Origin: Ichthyophthirius multifiliis
Lineage: Eukaryota; Ciliophora; Oligohymenophorea; Hymenostomatida
Length of the DNA stretch: 37,305 nucleotides
Assembly (NCBI RefSeq): GCF_000220395.1
Contig: NW_004086603.1
Coordinates: forward strand, 1-37,305
Direction of reading: 5' to 3'
The position numbers and the translations under genes are program-made. The notes under the pieces are model-generated. The model saw nothing but the letters and a program-made list of their open reading frames with translations. It searched no databases and was not told the origin of the DNA. Below are positions 1-12,361 of this stretch, piece after piece (within the stretch, counting starts at the first letter, position 1; each line of letters starts with the position of its first letter).

Positions 1-2099
1 AATATTAAGTAATTATTATCTTCAATAATATTTAATATAAATAAATAATTTAAAATATAATTTTATTATAAAATATAAATATTTTAAATAATTTAATATA
101 ATAGATATAAAATAATATTAATATTAAATTAATAATATATTTTTTATAATCATATCAAATATATTAACATTTTTTTATACAGAAATATAAATAGTGACAT
201 TTTTTTTTTAATAATGTCAAAATTATATAATATAATTCTTTAATTTATTTGATATTTAATAATATTATATAAAATCTAATAATAATTTAATTTCAAATTT
301 TAATATATACTTTATTAGTTTTTTTTTATTTTTAATTAAATTTATTTTTGGAATTTATTAATCTGATTATATTTTATTTTTCACATAAAAGTTACAAAAC
401 TAAAAACTAAATAATAAAAAGTAATCAATTCATAATATTTTTTTTTTTTCTAAAATAATATTATTTATCCTCGTAAACTTTTTATAAATAAATTGATATA
501 ATTTAATTTTATTCTTTCATTAAATCCATACTTAAAAAATGTTTTTAATTAGCATTAGAAAATTATTATAGTCAACTAATTATATTTTTATAATATTTAC
601 AAATTTATTAACTCTTTTTCAGCACTATCTATTGAATTTAAAGTTTTTATTATTAATTAAATTATTATATTTAAATTTTAAAAAAGGTTTTCTAATTCTA
701 AATAAATCCTCTATTAAATATTGAATACTAATTAAAAGGATTAAATTATCCATTTAAAAATATTTTTAAGTAAAATTAAGATAGTTTTAATGATATACTA
801 AGTATCATTAAGAAAATAAAATACTTAAAATGCAATTTTTGTATATTCAAATTTTAAAATATTAATTTTGTTTTTGCATTTTTATTTTAGTTTTTTAATC
901 AATTTTTTAAATTGATGATAATGATAAATAAAACTATATTATTGTAAAAATTAATAAATTAATTTTTTATAGTAATAAAAAAAAAAAAAAATTCAATAAT
1001 ATTTCTTTTAAAAAAATATATTTATTACATTAATTAATATTTTATTATTACTTCTTTATAAATAAATTATTGTTTAACTAATTTCTTTTATTAACAATCG
1101 ATTTTTAGCATGATAATAAAGAATTTAAAATTTCGTTATTTATTTATATTATATTAATTCTAAATAATAAAAATGCATTAATAATAATTTATATATTTTT
1201 TTAAATAATATATTTATTAAATTATATTATTCTCTTTATATCAATAAATATCTGTTAGGGGTTTTAATTTAAAATTTGTTTATTAAATTCACATATATTG
1301 ATTCTATTTTAAAATTTAATCATCAGAACTTGTATTTTAAAATAACTTTTTATTTATATAAGTTAAAAAAAGTTCGTAATAACATAATCTAAAATAAAGT
1401 ATTAAGTTAAATATAAGTGCTGAAATTTTGAAAAAAATATTTTTTTAAAAAAAAATTAATAATAGTATTATTTTTATTATTAATTTTTAATAATTTAGGA
1501 TTATTATATTTTATGTAAAATAATACTTTAATTATCTGTTTTAATAAAGTACCTAATAAATAGTTATATTGCATTAATAATAATGCATTTATTTAATATA
1601 TATATTAATATAAATTAACAAAATATTAAAAAAATCTATAAATTTTATATATATATTTGATTTTTTTTTTTATTGATAAATTGATTTTATATTTGTTTTT
1701 ATAACTTTTAAATTACTTAATTATCAAATTTATCTATTTAAATAAAAAAAAATATTTAAGTATTTAAAAATAACTTATTTATTAAATTATTTATATATAT
1801 ATATTAATAATATATAAATTATATTTTATAATATTAAGTAATATATAATATACAAATAAAAAATATTAATTCTTTTTATATATAAATATATTATTTTTTA
1901 TAATATATATATATTCAATTATTTTTAATAATTTTTACCATTAAATTTAAATAAAGTTATTTCTAATTATTTAAATTTGTTTGGAATTTTTAATATTTAT
2001 TACTTAACAAATAAAAAAAAACATATAATTTAAAAATAAAAAAAAAATTTAAATCTAAAATAAAAACTATAAGATAAAATAAATATAAAAATTAAAAAA
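1..2099. other. AT-rich non-coding flank
   Basis: About 2.1 kb of extreme AT content made of A and T runs with very few G or C. I see no frame with the mixed codon content of the genes further right, no tRNA-like block and no telomeric C4A2-type repeat. The last part must hold the promoter of the coiled-coil gene that starts at 2100, but in this composition no single motif stands out. Confidence 0.6.
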
Positions 2100-5000
2100 A
2101 TGAGAAGATATTCAATTTCCCACAATGGTGAATACTAAATAAATCAAACTAATACATATAATAATCAGTAGTTAATGCCAGCTTTAATCGATTCTACTAA
2201 CCTTAACTAACGAACCATTACTTACTAAAATTAGAATTTATTAAATGGAAGCATTTAATATGTCTAATAACCATCTTAAATTAAGTCAGTAGTATATTAC
2301 AAAAGTAGATCTCCTTCATGGCATTACACTTAAAACTCTGAAGTTTCTTCAGCAGTAATTCCAATAACTCAAACTGTTGTCCCTGTATAAAGAATATAGA
2401 CTTATTAATAACCTGTTTTAACTTAACCTATACCTGTTTTTATACTAGAATAATCTTCTTAGTAAATTCAAGTATAACCTCCTTAATAAATTCAAATATA
2501 AGAAAGATTTATAGAAAAACCTATATATATTTAATCTGATAATTCTTAGTAAATTTAAATTCTTACTGAGAAAATTAGAATGTAACAAAAATAATAATTT
2601 AAATATATATTTATATATATTTTTTTTTTACATATAAAAAAAATAGTCTAGAATCATCAAATGAATAATTAAACATTGAAAATTAAAGATTAAGAGGTAT
2701 TGAGCCTGAAAAAACGGTGGAAAAATAAATACAATATGTAGAAAATAACGAAAAATTAGTTTCTTTATAAAAAAAAATCTAAATATTATAATAATAACTA
2801 ATTAATGTATAAAATTAACAATAAGATGACTAAAAAGTAAAAAGAAATCAAAGAAGCTAAGATAATTAAGAATTACAAAGAATTATATAAGAAAATGATT
2901 AACTTAAATTAGAATTAAGTAAACATTAAGCTTAATAATCTTCTTTAAATCTTTAATTTGATAGATTTAATTCTGATATTGAGTAAAAGAATAACGAAAT
3001 AAAATAACTATTATTAAAAATAAAAAATTTAAATCAAAAACTTAACAGAAGTACTGAAATAAATGCCAACTCTTCAGAATAACAAGGAAAAATATCACTT
3101 TTAAACCAAGAAATTGATAGATTGAAAACTTAATTAAGGTATTTTTTTTTTTTATAAAATAAAAATATAAATATAAAGAAATTCTTAAGACTCTAATAAT
3201 TAAGAATTAATAAGATCAAGAGAATAAATTTTAATAAAATAAAAAGAAATTGACAACTTAAGAGTTTAAATAATTAATATAAATGCTTTGCAATTAAAAA
3301 AAAACGAATATGATACGAAATTTTCTGAATTAGGACAAGAAATTGAAAAATTAACATTTTTAGTTAAATAAAAATCTGATGAAAATACAAGTTTGTAAAT
3401 AAGAATAGGTTCTATGGAAAATAAAATTAAAGAATCTGAACATAATACTATTCTTTTGGCAAATAAAGAAAACGAATTGAACAAATTAAGGAGTGAAATT
3501 TCTAATTATTAGATAAATTTTACCCAAATAGATACTTCTAAGTAGGAGATTTCCAGATTAAACAGCTTAATTGGTTTTAGGGACAAAGAAGTTTAAGATC
3601 TTAGGTCAAAAATTATTTAATTAGAATAATAAAATACACTTAGTGCCAGTTATTAGTTTAAAATTCAAGAATATGAAAATACTAATTAACAATTAAAAAG
3701 AAGAATTGATGAATTAATGTAATAATTAAGTTCTCATTCAGATGAAAGAGTGAAAAGAACAAAAAAAGAAAACGAAAATATTGCCTTGGAACAAAAAATA
3801 GTTCAATTGAATTAAACACTAGAAATTTAATAAAGAAAAATAACTGCATTAGAATAAGAAATAAACTAATATAGAAATAAAATTTCCGAAATAGAAAATA
3901 ATGGAAAATAAATATTAACATATGAGACTAAAATTTAATAATTATAAAAATAAACGGAAAATCTAAATACATTATTAAGCAATAAAGAAAACGAAATTAA
4001 ACAATTAAGATTCGAAATCAGTAATTATTCAATTTAAATTAACTCTACTAATGTTTCTAAGTAAGAGTTAGATAGATTATAGGATTTATTAAGTATTAAA
4101 GATAGGGAGTTGTAAGATTATAGGCAAAAAATTCTAGTTTTAGAAAATAATTCAAAACAAAATGCTTATTATGAGAGTAGAATTTCTCAATTGACGAGTT
4201 AAGTTGAAAATTTAAATGTTCTTTTGGGTAATAAAGATAGTGAGTTGAAAGATTATTAAATTAAAATAAGTTCTTTTGAAAGTTATAAGTAGGAAGTTTA
4301 AAGATTAAGTGATCTTTTATAAATTAAAGAAAGAGAAAATAATGAATTGAGGAATAAAATTTCAAGTTGTGATTAATAAAGTTTATAAGTCAATATTTTT
4401 TAGAGTAAAATTTAAGGATATGAGTATGAAAATTAATAATTAAGGAAAAAAATAGAAGAACTAAATACATAAATAGGAGAATTAACATCTGATAGAGTCT
4501 AAAAATCGAAAATGGAAGCCGAGTATCATATTTTAGAAGACAAAATAGCCTAATTGACATAATCTAATGAATTTTATATGGGAAAAACACGATAATATGA
4601 ATAAGATATTAATTAATAAAGAATAAAAATCTACGAACTAGAAAATTTAGGCAATTAAATTTCTTAATATGAAAGTAGAATTTAATATTTAATGTAATAA
4701 AATGAAAGCTTGTAAAATTAAATTTAAAGTAAAGAAAAAGAAATAAACTCACTTAATGCAGATATAAATAAATATTAAATACAAATTAATCAAATAGGAA
4801 ATTCGAAATATGAAATTTAGAGAAATTAAGAACTTCTTTAAATGAAAGAAACAGAAAATAAGGATTTGAGAAGATAAATAGGAGAAATGGAAATTAAAAT
4901 AAGATAAATAATCATTTATGAAAATTAAATTAATTAATTAGTATAATAAGAAAAAGATTTATAAAATACAAATATATAATTAAGAAATAAAATAGAATAA

Positions 5001-6186
5001 TTAAATTTATAAATATAAGAAAATAGTAATAATGATATAATTAAAAGAAGTAAATAAAATAATGAAGTGGATTAAAAAAATAGATATATTTAAGAATTAG
5101 AAGATAAAATAAAATTAATTTTAAATTAAAATGAATAGTTATTAATTTAAATTTAAAGGTAATAATACATTAATATATATATAAATATATATATATATAA
5201 ATTTAATATATATATATATATATTATTTATATATATTTTTATATATATATCTAATTATATATATTTTTTATAATATATTATATTTTCTTAAAAAATAAAC
5301 TAGATATGAATCTTAAATTAATAATTTAAATGAACAATTATCTTTAATATCTACATAGGATTAAAATTTACTTAATTTAAAATAATAAAACGATAATTTA
5401 CTTGATAAAATAAATCATTAAGATGCCTTAATAGAATCTCTTTAAACTAAAATATAAAGTTAACCTTAAGAAGATGATGAAAATCACGATAAACTATAAA
5501 ATAGCAAAATAAATTATAGTAGAGAAATAAAAATCTTAAGTCCTCCCCCTGAAATCGTAATTTAAAAACACAGCGTATTAATAACCCAACCCTAAAGCTT
5601 TATTGTTTAATAACCGACACAGGTAATTGTTCAATAATAAAAACCTAAAATTATATAATAAGTAGTCTAAAAATCACCATAAACGATAGTTTTCTAATAA
5701 TAATAACCTTAAAGTGTAATTGTATAATAATAATAACCACAAGCTTTAGTCGTATAATAATAACATTAATCTGTTCTATTATAATAATAATTGCCTTAAA
5801 GTGTAGTTTTGTAATAATAATAATAATAATAACCTCAAACTGTTTTATTATAATAGCCTTAAAGTGTAATTTTATAATCATAACCTCAAACTGTTATATT
5901 ATAATAATAGTAGCCTTAAAGTGTTATTTTATAATAATAACAAGCTTAAAGTATAATGACTTAAAATCATTAAAATTTTATTTATTAATAATAATTAAGA
6001 AACATGAATATTTAATAATAACATGGTTAATTTACATTATAAAGTCCTTAAAGTTTTATTACTAAAACTTCGCCTTCAAATAGTATTTAGTAATTCTTTG
6101 TTGGATCTTCTTAAAATATGGATGGTCAATAAAATTAGGGTATTAGTTATACTTCGCCTGAATAAATTAGATAAATTGCATAATGA
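2100..6186 (+). CDS. Giant Gln-rich coiled-coil protein
   Basis: Four exons (2100-2581, 2647-3138, 3179-5158, 5304-6186) join in phase into 1278 residues, reading TAA/TAG as Gln and stopping at TGA. The start ATG follows an A-rich stretch and opens with MRRYSISHNG. Residues 1 to about 165 are Gln/Pro-rich and probably disordered. About residues 165-1000 are heptad-rich coiled coil with a recurring block in which NKENE is followed by an LR.EISNY-like stretch and then KD.E..D.R.KI. The last exon ends in a Gln/Pro array of the PQSV-then-QQQQ kind (about 5585-5955). No enzyme motif is seen. A structural role in cortex or cytoskeleton is an inference from architecture only. The short sequence ERFIEKPIYI near residue 140 faintly recalls alveolin-type repeats, but one copy is too little to classify it. 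Codon choice matches the neighbours. Confidence 0.85.
5585..5955 (+). repeat. Degenerate coding tandem repeat, PQSV/poly-Gln array
   Basis: Inside the last exon of the coiled-coil gene, CCT/CCA-CAA/TAA-(A/G)CT-GTT-like cores alternate with runs of TAA and CAA (all Gln). The encoded unit is roughly P-Q-S/T-V-hydrophobic-hydrophobic-Q(2-6), repeated about ten times with variable Gln spacers. Repeat boundaries are approximate. Confidence 0.7.
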
Positions 6187-6610
6187 TTATTAAAATTTAC
6201 AGGAAATAGATAATATGTGAACATTAATTTTTGATTGTATTATATATATTATTTAAAATAAAATTAGATATTATTTATTTTTTTTATTATATTTTATTTC
6301 ATAAAAAAATAAAATTTAGATATATTATAATAATGTTTTATTTTATTTTTTTCAGACATTTTTTATTATTTTTTGTAAAGATTTTTCAGTTAATTAATTT
6401 TTTTAATAAAATAAAAATATATATTATTAATATAAATATATAATTTAATTATTTTTATTTATATTATTATATATATATATATATTTTTTTTTAAAAAAAA
6501 ATTCTGCTCTATAAACATTTAAAAAAAAAAAAAAAAGAATTTAAATTAATATAAATAATAATAAAAAAAAAAATATTAAATTTAAACAGAAAAATAGTAT
6601 AATTAAAATA
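6187..6610. other. Intergenic spacer
   Basis: The spacer lies between the TGA of the coiled-coil gene and the ATG of the hydrolase gene, which run in the same direction. It is A/T tracts with little G or C, and no further gene is visible. A short open stretch in it is low-complexity and overlaps no recognisable domain. Confidence 0.6.
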
Positions 6611-7515
6611 ATGAGAAAAGAAAAGTCATCTATCACTATTTTATAGAAACTATTAATTTTTTTTATTATAATAATTATTCTTTCTATTATAATTTTTACT
6701 TTCCTATTTCTTTGTGTTTTTTTGAATTTTATAATATCTTTAATAGTATTTAATTTATATATTTATATTTTATAAAATTTTAAAAAAATATTTAAGATAA
6801 TGCTAATAGGATTTATTTTAATAATAAAAGTAATTATAAACATAGCTTTGTTTCCTGGTTCTTTTAAATTTTTCAAAATCTAAAACGAAATTAGCTTTAA
6901 TTAATATTTTGAAAAAATTTTTTATTTAAAATTAAATTTGTTAAAAGATATAATAATAAAATTAAATGCAAAAGACTATTTGTTTATTTAATGTTTAAAA
7001 ATGTAAGATTTTATTTCGATTTTCAGTTTCATATAAAATTAAGTTAAATTGTTTAACAAAATGAAAGATAAATATAAACTCAATAATATACAAAATCAGA
7101 TATTTTAAAATGTTATTACGTTATAAGAATTACTAATAAATACCCATATTAAATCATAATAAGATGAATCTTCAAATAATATTTATTATTTTCTATAATA
7201 TCCCACTAAATTATAATAACTAATTCAATAAAGTATTAAGAAAAAATTTATATATAAAATAAATAAATTATTAATAGAATAAAAAACATCTATAGACGAT
7301 TAATAATAAGTGAATTTAATAATTGAAAAAATAAATACAATATTAGTAAAAAGCAAATACAAATTATTTTAATAATATAAAAAATTATAAAAAGAATCAA
7401 TTTTATAAACTAAACTAAAAATAAAGTATACCTAAATTATTATTAAATAGATTCAAAATAAAAAAATATGCTTCATTAAATCTAGTAATAAATAAATAAA
7501 AAAAAAAAAATATAA

Positions 7516-7561
<46 letters not shown>

Positions 7562-9343
7562 TTATTTACTTAATTTTTTATTTTATAAAAATTTAAAGAT
7601 GAAATCATAATTAGAAATAACATTTAAAACTAAGCATATTCCATTATATTCAAAAGATAAAAAAAAAATAGATTGGTATTTTTTTTTATAAAATATTTTA
7701 ATAAGAAAATCATAGTATGATAATATACATTGATAATTTTAATGAATTAGACTAAAATAAAAAAATTATAATATATTGTAATCCAAATGCAGGGTACTAT
7801 CAAACTCTTTTTTATGATGTAAAGCTATTACTACATTTTTTAAAAAAATATTAAAAATACAGAGTCAATGGATAGATTTCTACATTAAAAATGAAATAAA
7901 CTTATTAGTCTGGAATTATAGAGGTTATGGTTATTCAGAAGGTACACCTAGCCCCTAAAAGCTATTTGAAGATTGTGAAAATATAATAAAATATCTACGT
8001 GATATTGAAAAAATGAATAAAATAGGTATCCATGGATAAAGTTTAGGTGGAATGATTGCATGTAATTTAGCTTTTAAATAAAAATTGGACTTTTTATTAA
8101 CAGATCGAACTTTTTCGAGTATATAAGATATAGCATATTTTGGAATAAGCAAATGGACAAAATATATTTTAAAATTTTTTTTAAATTTTAATTTTTAATC
8201 TCCTAAATTTTACAAAGAGGCTACCTGTTATAAACTACTTGCATATGATCCAAATGACAATATTATTCCTTATATGGCCTCTCTTAAAAACGGTGTTTCT
8301 TAATATATTATAAACAGTTATAAAATTGATTTTTAAGGAAATTTATAGTAAGATTTATAAAAAGGGAATTATTAAGAAAGTTTTTTAAAAAAATGCGATT
8401 TTTAAGAATTCTTTTAGGCTTTAAGTAGAATTAGTATTATGATTAAATTAGTAGTCGATGTGAACAACAAATACAATATCTATAAAGAATATAATAAAGA
8501 TACTTAATAAATTACATCAATTATTAGTGATAATAAAGAAGGGATTTTAGTTTAAGATTAAGATAGCTCATAGGCGTCTTATTTAGTGAAAACTGATTAA
8601 AATTATTTTAATAAAATTACGGAAAATTGTAAAAGAAATAAAACTTTATAATAGTTTATAGAGTAAATTTTTAATATTTTGTTAACTTTGGATATTGGAG
8701 GAATTAATTTACTTGATGTGTTTTATAAACATTAAGATTTTGCAGAATAAACGCTATAAGTAAATACTTTTTTTAAAAAAAACTATCTATATATAAATTT
8801 TATTTTTTATTTTTTTTAAGTAATTTTTTATAAATTTAATTGTATGGGGTTATTAATAGCCTTTAAATTAAAAAAGTTAAGATTCAGATAATAATATGAA
8901 AAATACGATTGTATTTTTTTTTTATTTTTTAAATAATATTTTTTTTATTTTATTTTTTTATAAAATAAAAGGAAAAACTAAAAGTTTTTTATAAAAAAGT
9001 TAAAAATTTAATAAATAATTAATAATATTATTAGTAAAATTTCAACGAGATTTAATAAAATGTATTTTTTATATTATATTAATAATATTATTATTATTTT
9101 TAGATTTTAATTGACCTTTAATTAATAGAGAAATATATTAAATATTTTAAAAAAAATATGAATAACCTTTTGAAATCAAAATAATTTTAAAATAGTGGAG
9201 ATGATGAGACTCAATAATAATTAACTTTTTAAAATTCAAAAGGAGAATTATTACTTTTATAATGTGGCCATAACGGAAAATATTCAAACTATGAACTTTA
9301 AATTTATCTATAGCATTTAAAATAATCTAAATTTATAAATTGA
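6611..9343 (+). CDS. Membrane-anchored alpha/beta hydrolase
   Basis: Seven exons (6611-7484, 7615-7675, 7716-7818, 7863-8759, 8821-8910, 8972-9061, 9104-9343) join in phase into 784 residues. Residues about 12-56 and 60-84 are hydrophobic membrane segments, followed by a Lys/Gln-rich linker to about residue 300. The catalytic domain then begins with a strand-loop CNPNAGYYQ, where many relatives have an HG oxyanion motif. The nucleophile elbow is HGQSLGGM (Ser about 406), followed by DRTFSSIQD. The acid lies in AYDPNDNIIP (Asp about 475 or 478), and the last exon carries QCGHNG (His about 761), completing a Ser-Asp-His triad. Family knowledge: similar serine hydrolases are common in ciliates as membrane proteins, with unknown substrates. 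The acceptor at 7614 was chosen because it keeps phase. A separate gene starting at ATG 7599 is possible, but would leave the upstream exon without an end. Confidence 0.85.
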
Positions 9344-9528
9344 AATAATTATATAATATATTAAATTTTAATAAAATATATATATATATATTAATTTTTT
9401 TTTTATATAATTTTATTTTCAAACTTTATTTTTTTTAGATATTTATATTTTATGAAAAATTAAATATGTATTTAAAATTTTTAAATTAAAAAAATAACAA
9501 TAATTATTTGTTATAATTTTTATTTCAA

Positions 9529-11423
9529 ATGAAAAAATAATTACAATCTCAAAATCAATTAATTGGTATTTTAGACTAAATAAATACTTAAGGAACAATA
9601 GATATTTAATATTTAAGGTTTTTTTTAAATATAATATATGTTAATTTAAAAAAAAAAAAACTAGAACATTAATATGTGAATGCTTAAAAGTTATATATTT
9701 AATAAATTTATAAAATATGGTTATATATATAGAATAATTATATATTTTAAAAAGCTAAATAACATATATGATACATTAATTGAAATTCTAGACGAAATAC
9801 AAATACAAACCGATTCTCATGCCTAATTAAATATATAAACATTATTTTAAATTTTAGAATCTGATTAATTTAGGTATAGGCTAATACCTTTTTTAGAAAA
9901 TAGAAATAATTTAATAAATATTAAAATTGTAATTAACTCTATATGTATTCTAAAAAGAGGACTTTTAAAGTAAAAAAACATAATATAAATATATAATTAT
10001 TAAACAAGAATTAAAGATATTCAAGATGCACTAGCTTTTTTTTAATTAAAAGAAAATGAATTAGAATCATAAGGATTGCCTTTAAATATTTCTATAATAA
10101 ACCACTTACTTCGTGTTTTTATTTAAAAAAAAAATATATATATATATTTTTTAATTAATATTTATGTTTTTACAGTAAATAAATAAAACTATTTCTAATT
10201 TAGTTTTGAAGTAATGGATTAGAATTTTCGAAGGAAGTTTATAAGTTCAACAATAGATTTAAGCCTATGAATTTTTATACTTATTATGTAATTGTTTTGA
10301 TAGAAAAGAAATAGTAAATTTATATTTCTTTTTAATTTTTTTTTATTAAAAAAATAGGTAAATCAAACTTTTAAAATCAATTTTGATGTCTTAAATAAAA
10401 TATATTAGTTTTTATTTATTTTTTTATATTTTTAATATAGGCAGTTGATTCATAAATAAAATAAAATTAAAATAAAATTTAAGCTTTTTTGAAAAAAGAT
10501 TACGATCCAAGCAAGATAAAAATTTTGGGAAACTTTAGAGATAAAAAATAAAATAATTCAGTTAAAAATTCAACTTTTACAAATCATTCACCAAATTAAA
10601 GTTAAACGAAAAAATAATCAATTTGTTTAAATTTAAGAAATTCTGGATATAAATAAAATATTAAGTATGAAATATATAAAAAAGATAATTATATAAAATA
10701 ATAAAAAAAAAAAAATGAATATATGAAATGTAAAATATAAATATATATATATAAATATTTATTTAATAATATAAAAAGGTAGTTTAAGAACCATTCTTAA
10801 TTTAGATTGTTAAAGAAATAAAGATTAGTCATATTTAAAATAAATTTAAACTTTATTAACATAAAAATAAAACTATAAAATAATGGAATAAACAAAAAAT
10901 GAAATAAATAATTAAAAAAATAAAGATATATAAAATTAATAACTTAACTAATAAAAATAAAAAAAATAAACATTAAAATATTTACTAAAAAGTTAAAATT
11001 TTATAAAAAGAATTAAATCTTTAAGCTTAAAAAAAAATACAAATAAAACTATAAATATGAAATAATTAATATAAAATACAAGTTAAAAATAAAAAATTAG
11101 TTAAAAAATCATAAGAAATAAAAGCATTTAAAAATTAAAAAATAATTATTAAGAAAATAAATAATATAAAGTAAATATATAGATATATATTAGATATATA
11201 TATAAATATATATTATATATATATATTTATATTTTTATATATTTATATTTTTTTTTGTATTTATATAAAGAATTCTATTAACTATCTTAATTAAGTTATT
11301 AATCAATTAGAAAATGAGTTTTATTAAAAAAACTAAAATTAAAACAAAAAATTATTTCTTCCTTATGGACATTCCAATAAAATAAATTATACAATTAATC
11401 ATCCTATTATAAGGATCAATTGA
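9529..11423 (+). CDS. Unrecognised 504-residue protein
   Basis: Seven exons (9529-9617, 9691-10114, 10176-10313, 10358-10387, 10441-10729, 10779-11170, 11271-11423) join in phase and end at TGA. I do not recognise the family. The first half is helical-looking and hydrophobic-patterned, including IEILDEIQIQTDSHAQL and NLVLKQWIRIFEGSLQ, and could be an alpha-helical repeat fold. The second half is Lys/Asn/Gln-rich and probably disordered, ending with LPYGHSNKINYTINHPIIRI. The 30-nt fourth exon needs an unusual GTCTTA donor. An alternative is one longer intron from 10314 to 10440, which is also in phase. The gene lies 185 nt after the hydrolase gene in the same direction, with its own start, so no operon is implied. 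Confidence 0.65.
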
Positions 11424-11592
11424 AATTATATAAAAACTTTTTTTGTTATTTAATATATTTATTTTAATAATTAAAAATTAATTTTTATTTAATATATTTT
11501 TTTAATAAAAAAATTTTATTTTATATTTTACTAGAAAATAATTAATATTTTTTTTACCTATATATTATAATAATTTTAACAAACATATTTAA

Positions 11593-12155
11593 ATGTTTTT
11601 AAATAAAAAATTAGTAAAAGTTTATATAGAAATTTGTTAAAATTGCGAAAATCATTAATGGTGTACTAAACATGACTCTTAAAAATACATAAATATATAT
11701 AATTAGACTAAATCTGCTATATAATAATTAAATTCAGAAATAATTGTATAAAAAAATCCATAAGGGCATACTCCATAGTTAGGTTCTTTTGAAATATACT
11801 GTAACGAAATTCTTATTTTTTCTAAAATAAAATACGGTATTTTTCCTTAACCTTCAGCAATCGCAAATTTAATTAAAGATTTTTCAAAAGATTTATAAAA
11901 TGGTTAAAGTTTAAATTAATATAAAATCGATTTTGAAAATAATATAAATCAAAATATATATCGTTTTTGTTCCCCTAAAAAAAGAAAATTTAAGTTAATT
12001 TTGATTAATAAAATTTAAGTATTAGAGGAAGAACTGCTTATTTTACTGGAAATGGAAATTGCCTTGGATAATATAAATACATAATTTCAAGTTCTTTTGG
12101 ATAAGGTAAAAGATAATCACCATCTCCAAATAAAGTTCCTTAATATAATTTATGA
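11593..12155 (+). CDS. SelW-like (Rdx family) thioredoxin-fold protein, Cys form
   Basis: Two exons (11593-11993 and 12026-12155) give 176 residues with a 32-nt intron; an acceptor at 12019, making the intron 26 nt, also keeps phase. The N-terminus is a beta strand followed by CQNCENHQWC, so the redox pair is Cys15-x-x-Cys18, where selenoprotein W/T/H relatives often have selenocysteine. The hallmark QLGSFEIYCNEILIFSKIK follows, then GIFPQPSAIANLI, matching the family pattern LGAFEV...IFSK...G.FP. Family members are cytosolic oxidoreductases thought to act on thiols. After about residue 105 comes a C-terminal extension of roughly 70 residues, including RGRTAYFTGNGNCLGQY and a Ser/Pro-rich tail, longer than in typical members. 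TGA is used only as stop here, and no selenocysteine is required. Confidence 0.8.
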
Positions 12156-12361
12156 AAAATTATTATATTTTTATCCTTATATATTTAGAATTGTTTATAA
12201 GATTATTTTTATGATTTTATTTTATTTTTTTCATTAAAAAAAATTATTTATATTTTTACATATTTTTTTTTTTTTTTTATTCTTATTATAATTAATATTC
12301 ATATTTGTATGTTTTTTATTTTCTAAATATAATTTGTTTCTATTTTTTTTTTTATTTTTTT

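Noticed and set aside
1-2099. Chromosome end with telomere
   Set aside because: No C4A2 or G4T2 repeats are present; the short AGGGG near 1258 is isolated.
3266-3921. Minus-strand open frames of 72 and 79 codons
   Set aside because: They are antisense to the coiled-coil exon. They are Phe/Leu-rich because they mirror Lys/Glu/Gln codons, and show no domain.
5651-5881. Minus-strand Ile-rich open frame
   Set aside because: It is the mirror of the Gln/Pro array on the plus strand.
7955-8152. Minus-strand open frame of 65 codons
   Set aside because: It is antisense to the nucleophile-elbow exon of the hydrolase, which has clear family motifs.
11593-12155. Selenocysteine at a TGA in the SelW-like gene
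   Set aside because: Both redox positions are encoded by TGT/TGC and the only in-frame TGA is at the end.
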